A program made the translations under genes and the position numbers. From NCBI GenBank assembly GCA_016222805.1, contig JACRQG010000031.1, positions 74,756 through 138,755 of the forward strand: DNA of 64,000 bases, written 5' to 3'. Below the pieces are notes generated by a model that did no database searches, had not been told where the DNA came from, and worked only from the letters and a program-made list of their open reading frames with translations. Below are positions 60,319 to 64,000 of this stretch, piece after piece. Numbering within the stretch: position 1 is the first letter of the stretch; the number at the start of each line of letters is the position of its first letter. Origin of the DNA: Verrucomicrobiota bacterium (GTDB lineage: Bacteria > Verrucomicrobiota > Verrucomicrobiia > Opitutales > Opitutaceae).

Positions 60319-61257
60319 GTGTCCGTGCAAACCCATACGCTGCCGGAAGGCACGCGGGCGCTGCGGGCCGACAAGGCACTCGCGCAGGCATTTCCCGAGC
60401 ACAGCCGGACGGCGCTGCAGCGGGCGTTCGACGCCGGCCTCGTGCGCCTGCGCGGCGCGCCGATCACCCGCGACCACCTGGTGGCCGGCGGCGACACCCT
60501 GGAGTTTTCCCTGCCCGAAACGCGTGCGACGGAGCTGAAGGCCGTGGACCTGCCGCTTGAGGTTTTGTTCGAGGATGCGCACCTGCTCGCCCTCAACAAG
60601 GCGGCGGGCATGGTGGTGCATCCCGGGGTGGCGACCGGGGAGGACACCCTGGTGCACGCGCTGCTGGCCCACTGCGCCGGATCCCTCAGTGGCATCGGCG
60701 GCGTGGAGCGTCCGGGCATCGTGCATCGCCTGGACAAGGAAACCACGGGCGTGATCGTGGTGGCCAAGCACGATCAGGCGCATCGGGCGCTCGCCGATCA
60801 GTTTGCGACGCGGACGTTGAAGAAGGAGTACGTGGCCCTGGTCGCCGGCGTGCCGCCGCTCCTCAGCGGCACGATCGATCGCGCCATCGCCCGCCATCCC
60901 ACGCACCGGCATCGCATGACGGTGGGCGAGGGGGGCAAGCCCGCCCGGACGTCGTGGGAGCGGGTCGAGGTGTTTGGGCAAGTCGCGGCGATGCTGCGCT
61001 GCCAGATTTTCACCGGTCGGACGCACCAGATTCGCGTCCATCTCAAGTCGATGGGGCACCCGATTCTCGGCGACGGGCTTTACGGCTGGAAACCGGATCC
61101 GCGGATGGATCGGCAGCCGGCGCGAGTGATGCTGCACGCCGAGCACCTGGTCCTGACCCACCCGGTGACCGGTCGGGAGTTGGACCTTCGTGCGCCGTTG
61201 CCGGAGGATTTTCAGGCGGTCATGGCAGACTTGCGAGCGGCGGCGCGCGCCCGGTGA
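60319..61257 (+). CDS. RluD-type ribosomal large subunit pseudouridine synthase
   Basis: 312 residues from GTG 60319. S4-like N-terminus with DAGLVRLRGAPITRDHLVAGGD, the active-site motif RPGIVHRLDKETTG (catalytic Asp at residue 139) and FTGRTHQIRVHLKSMGHPILGD. This pattern is that of the RluA/RluC/RluD family, and RluD-like by the S4 domain. It isomerises uridines in 23S rRNA. It is 9 bases after the deaminase. The 88-base gap after it contains no recognisable gene. Confidence 0.9.
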   Translation: MSVQTHTLPEGTRALRADKALAQAFPEHSRTALQRAFDAGLVRLRGAPITRDHLVAGGDTLEFSLPETRATELKAVDLPLEVLFEDAHLLALNKAAGMVVHPGVATGEDTLVHALLAHCAGSLSGIGGVERPGIVHRLDKETTGVIVVAKHDQAHRALADQFATRTLKKEYVALVAGVPPLLSGTIDRAIARHPTHRHRMTVGEGGKPARTSWERVEVFGQVAAMLRCQIFTGRTHQIRVHLKSMGHPILGDGLYGWKPDPRMDRQPARVMLHAEHLVLTHPVTGRELDLRAPLPEDFQAVMADLRAAARAR

Positions 61258-61344
61258 GGACGCGCACTTCGGCGGCGCGGCCGCGCGGATGGAGCGCGCG
61301 AGACAGGCCGCGGGACCCGTGCGCCTGGTTCGAGACGACGCTCC

Positions 61345-62283
61345 CTACTCGATCCCCAGCAACTCGGCGGCCAGGCCGTAACGGAGGTTGCAGAGCGAGT
61401 GGTGAAACTCGGTGCAGCCCTGGCAGTCGGCGACCGCCAGCAGGGTCGCGAGGGCCGCGGGGAAGACATCGGCCCGGGCCGGCGGCAATCCAGGAACCCG
61501 GCGCCGTTCGTCCAGGGGAAGCGCGCCGAGCCAGGCCAGCAGGCGACGGAGTTCACCCACGGTTACCGATGGAGAGGTGTCCGCGAAGTCGCACTGCGCG
61601 GACGCCCCAAGGATCGCCCGGGCAGTCGCGACCGAACCTCCGGTGCCGATGGCCGTCGCCCCGGCAGGAAGCGGAGTGGCGAGTCCAGTCCGTTCCATTT
61701 CCGTGCGCACGTGGGAGGTGATCGCCGCCGCGGCGTCGGGCGAGAACGGTGCGGTGGCGTCCGGAATAACGCGCTCGGTCAGGCGCACGCAGCCCAGCGG
61801 CAGGCTGACGGCTCGCTGAACCCGGCGGGTGCGAAACTCCAGAATCTCCAGGCTGCCGCCACCGAGGTCGAAGACGCGGAAATCCTGCAGATGCCGGAGC
61901 GTGGCGTCGCAGGTCAGTCCCCGCCCAATCAGATTGGCCTCCTCCTCGCCGGTCAGGATGCGGAGGTCGTGGCCGGTGGCGGCCCGCACGCGCGAGCGGA
62001 ATTCGCCGCCATTCCGCGCGTCGCGCACGGCGCTCGTGGCCACGAGCACGTGGGACGCCGCTCCGTGGGTGGCGGCCTCGGCCAGCAGCGTGGCGATGGC
62101 CTCGAGGCCGCGCGCCATGCCGGCTTCGCTCAGCTGCGGTGATTCCCGGGAAATGCCGGCGCTGATCCTGGCATCGACGGTGCGGGAAAGAAGGGAGGTG
62201 ATGCCGCCCTGATCGTTGCGGGCGGCCACCAGCACCTTGATCGAGTTGCTTCCGACATCGACGACAGCGACGGGGCCGGGCAT
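61345..62283 (-). CDS. Ppx/GppA family exopolyphosphatase
   Basis: 312 residues from ATG 62283; a GTG at 62292 that overlaps the rsmI stop as GTGA is an alternative and would add three residues. N-terminal VAVVDVGSNSIKVLVA is the family's phosphate-binding loop. Later FRVFDLGGGSLEILEF and AIGTGGSVATARAIL complete the actin-like ASKHA fold. It lacks the C-terminal HD domain of long Ppx, so is the short form. It hydrolyses polyphosphate or pppGpp. Four bases or five bases after rsmI, hence co-transcribed. Confidence 0.9.
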   Translation of the reverse strand: MPGPVAVVDVGSNSIKVLVAARNDQGGITSLLSRTVDARISAGISRESPQLSEAGMARGLEAIATLLAEAATHGAASHVLVATSAVRDARNGGEFRSRVRAATGHDLRILTGEEEANLIGRGLTCDATLRHLQDFRVFDLGGGSLEILEFRTRRVQRAVSLPLGCVRLTERVIPDATAPFSPDAAAAITSHVRTEMERTGLATPLPAGATAIGTGGSVATARAILGASAQCDFADTSPSVTVGELRRLLAWLGALPLDERRRVPGLPPARADVFPAALATLLAVADCQGCTEFHHSLCNLRYGLAAELLGIE

Positions 62284-62288
62284 GGGGT

Positions 62289-62999
62289 TCACAGGCCGAA
62301 ATCCGCCGGCGCGATCAGGAGCACGAATTCGCCCTTCAGGCTGGCCCGGGCCAGCTGCGCCTGCACTTCGCCGGCTGGACCGACCCAGAAAGTCTCGTGC
62401 AGCTTGCTGATCTCCTTGGCGACGCAGAGGACGCGGCCCGGGCCGAGGCACGTGACGATCTCGGCGACGGCCTTGTCGATGCGGTGGCAGCTTTCGTAAA
62501 GCGCGACCGTGTAGGGAAACTCGCGGTGGCTCTCGAAAAACGCCAGACGCGCGGCGCTCTTGGGCGGCAGGAACCCGACGTAGAGGAATCCGTTGCTCGG
62601 CAGGCCGCTGGCGCTCAACGCGGCGAGCAGGGCGCTGGGTCCGGGAACCGGCACGACCGGCAGGCCACGCCGGCGGCAGGCGCGTACGACGCGGAATCCC
62701 GGGTCGCTCAGCGCCGGGGTGCCGGCGTCGCTGACGACGGCAACCGACTTTCCGGCGGCCACACTTTCCGCCAGCGACTCGGCGGCCGCGACTTCATTGT
62801 GCTCATGGTAGGGTACCAGTTCCTTGCGCAGCCCGAGGCGCGTGAGCAGGGTTCCGGTGGTGCGGGTGTCCTCGCAGGCGATCAGGTCGACTCCGCCGAG
62901 GATGGCCTTCGCCCGTTCCGTCAGATCCGCCAGGTTGCCAATTGGCGTGGCGACGACGTACAGATGCCCCGCGCGCGGGACGAGCGAGGCGTTCTCCAT
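62289..62999 (-). CDS. rsmI: 16S rRNA (cytidine1402-2'-O)-methyltransferase
   Basis: 236 residues. The RsmI signature LYVVATPIGNLADLTERAKAIL (13-34), then ACEDTRTTGTLL, SDAGTPALSDPG and VPGPSALLAALSASGL, all from the SAM-dependent tetrapyrrole methylase fold. C-terminal ESCHRIDKAVAEI completes the family. It methylates the 2'-O of C1402 of 16S rRNA, usually together with RsmH. It is upstream of the exopolyphosphatase in transcription order and follows the small lipoprotein by 21 bases. Confidence 0.95.
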   Translation of the reverse strand: MENASLVPRAGHLYVVATPIGNLADLTERAKAILGGVDLIACEDTRTTGTLLTRLGLRKELVPYHEHNEVAAAESLAESVAAGKSVAVVSDAGTPALSDPGFRVVRACRRRGLPVVPVPGPSALLAALSASGLPSNGFLYVGFLPPKSAARLAFFESHREFPYTVALYESCHRIDKAVAEIVTCLGPGRVLCVAKEISKLHETFWVGPAGEVQAQLARASLKGEFVLLIAPADFGL

Positions 63000-63020
63000 T
63001 GAGGCGCGCGGCGCGGCGAA

Positions 63021-63185
63021 CTAGCGGCCGCTCGGCTGACCCATGCCCGGAATCTGGCCCTCCCAACCCGCCGGACGGCTCCACGGGATCGAGGTCTGTT
63101 TCGGGGAGTTGGTGCTGCAACCCGTGAGAATCGCGCCGATCGCAAGGAGGAGGAGGGCGAGGAGGGGGCGGGCAAAGGAGATCAT
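63021..63185 (-). CDS. Small lipoprotein
   Basis: 54 residues. MISFARPLLALLLLAIGAILTGC shows a hydrophobic signal with lipobox ILTGC, lipid Cys at 23. The short mature part contains SIPWSRPAGWEGQIPGMG, which is rich in Pro/Trp/Gly and may be a conserved motif. It is 3 bases downstream of the coiled-coil gene and 21 bases upstream of rsmI, so it belongs to the same transcript. I do not know its family. It was found by manual translation since it is very short. Confidence 0.78.
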   Translation of the reverse strand: MISFARPLLALLLLAIGAILTGCSTNSPKQTSIPWSRPAGWEGQIPGMGQPSGR

Positions 63186-63188
63186 GGC

Positions 63189-63935
63189 TTAGCGAACCAA
63201 TACGGCTGAATCCCCTTTCTGCAAGACCCCACGCAACGAGTCGGGCACCACCTGGGCGACCGAGTAGTTGGCCCGGACATCGCTCAACACTACCGTGGCG
63301 ACGACTGCATGGCCCTGGTTGACGGTCATCTTCTGGCCCAGTTGCGCCCCGCGTACCGAACCGAAGTTCACGACCACGAAGGCATTCTGCGGTCCGACGT
63401 TCAGCACGGTGGCACGGCCCGCCCGGTTGGTGAAAACGGCGGTCGACGCCCCCGCAGCGGATGGCAGGGCCGCGCCATTGCGGGCGGAGGCCAGCTGCCG
63501 CTCCAGTTCGGCGATGGTGTTCTTGTAGGCCTGCACGGCCTCGGGAGAGGCGTTGGAGGTCCGGCTGGCCTCGAGATCGCGCCGGAGGGCGGTGATCTCG
63601 TCGCCCAAGGAGCGCGTGGTCGACTCGTAGACCGCGAGCACGCTGCGGGTGTCGGCGAGGTTGCGACCGAGCTCAGCCGCCCGGCTTTCCGTGGCACTGA
63701 GTCGTTCCTGCGTGCGCGCCAGCTCCACCTCGAACTTCGCCGCCTGGGCGCGCAGCTCTTCCTGCCGCCTGCCGGACGTGGCGAGCTCGCTGTCGAGGCG
63801 GGTGGCCCGGGCGCTGGTCTCCTGGAGCCGGAGTTCGAGCAGTTGCTTGGAGTTGCCGATCTGGAGGTAGAGCACCGCCGAGACCGCCGACCCGGCGAGG
63901 GCGACGAGGCACAGGATCAGGGGCAGGCGGTGCAT
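63189..63935 (-). CDS. Membrane-anchored coiled-coil protein
   Basis: 248 residues. A membrane anchor at about 4-24 is followed by a long coiled coil (about 28-150) of Leu/Ala/Glu/Arg heptads, an Ala-rich linker, and a C-terminal beta-rich domain with RATVLNVGPQNAFVVVNFGSVRGAQLGQKMTV and ANYSVAQVVPDSLRGVLQKGDSAVLV. This last part resembles the OB-like beta-barrel of MreC-type or a related periplasmic domain. It is followed by the small lipoprotein and rsmI. The function is unknown; a cell-envelope role is likely. Bases 63936-64000 upstream show only a possible stop codon of another gene (TCA at 63998). Confidence 0.8.
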   Translation of the reverse strand: MHRLPLILCLVALAGSAVSAVLYLQIGNSKQLLELRLQETSARATRLDSELATSGRRQEELRAQAAKFEVELARTQERLSATESRAAELGRNLADTRSVLAVYESTTRSLGDEITALRRDLEASRTSNASPEAVQAYKNTIAELERQLASARNGAALPSAAGASTAVFTNRAGRATVLNVGPQNAFVVVNFGSVRGAQLGQKMTVNQGHAVVATVVLSDVRANYSVAQVVPDSLRGVLQKGDSAVLVR

Positions 63936-64000
63936 CGGGAGGGGTTCGTGCGGCAGGTGCGGGCGTGCGCGGCGACGCGGACGCCCGCCTCCGGGACTCA

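Noticed and set aside
61258-61344. GC-rich self-complementary stretch between convergent genes as a terminator
   Set aside because: No T-run follows on either strand and the arms are not clean.

Overview
The window is about 64 kb of compact, GC-rich bacterial chromosome with no sign of phage, IS elements, CRISPR arrays or plasmid functions. lpxK, an O-antigen type ABC exporter and several lipoproteins point to a Gram-negative. The gene content (class II fructose-bisphosphate aldolase, topoisomerase III with three C-terminal repeats, M29 aminopeptidase, DUF3500 protein, dxs-xseB pair) and the preference for 4-base stop/start overlaps suggest a verrucomicrobial relative such as Opitutaceae. That assignment is inference from protein style, not a database result.

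Region 1 (1-511, minus) is the N-terminal third of an EF-G-like translational GTPase that runs off the left edge. Region 2 (693-38108, minus) dominates the window. It is one uninterrupted run of 34 genes, read from an asparagine synthase (38108) down to a flavin disulfide oxidoreductase (693), with no gap above about 30 bases and 22 four-base ATGA/GTGA overlaps. It encodes a cell-surface polysaccharide: a polyprenyl-phosphate sugar transferase to start the chain, about 17 glycosyltransferases (GT2, GT4, GT9, one GT8-like), six methyltransferases, two acyltransferases, two polymerase/ligase-type membrane proteins, two other multi-pass membrane proteins, and a Wzm/Wzt ABC exporter whose ATPase has a C-terminal carbohydrate-binding-type extension. 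No sugar-nucleotide synthesis genes and no Wzx flippase are present. One GT2 gene (29377-30353) is broken by a one-base frameshift.

Region 3 (38404-46057) holds housekeeping genes: a DJ-1 family protein, an SDR epimerase, ybaB-recR, tRNA-Gly(CCC), a tiny secreted cysteine-rich repeat protein with a strong terminator, dxs-xseB on the minus strand, an M48 CAAX-protease homologue and an EEP-family nuclease/phosphatase. Region 4 (46122-51051) has an IPT-like lipoprotein divergent from an overlapping hemW / SecD-head-like lipoprotein / M23 peptidase trio, then fba with its own terminator. Region 5 (51327-56721, minus) carries topB, a secreted DUF3500 protein and a class V aminotransferase.

Region 6 (56887-61257, plus) carries lpxK, an M29 aminopeptidase, an adenosine deaminase (overlapping ATGA) and an RluD-type pseudouridine synthase. 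Region 7 (61345-63935, minus) carries a coiled-coil protein, a 54-residue lipoprotein, rsmI and a Ppx/GppA phosphatase. Many long open frames opposite these genes are high-GC shadows and were not annotated.
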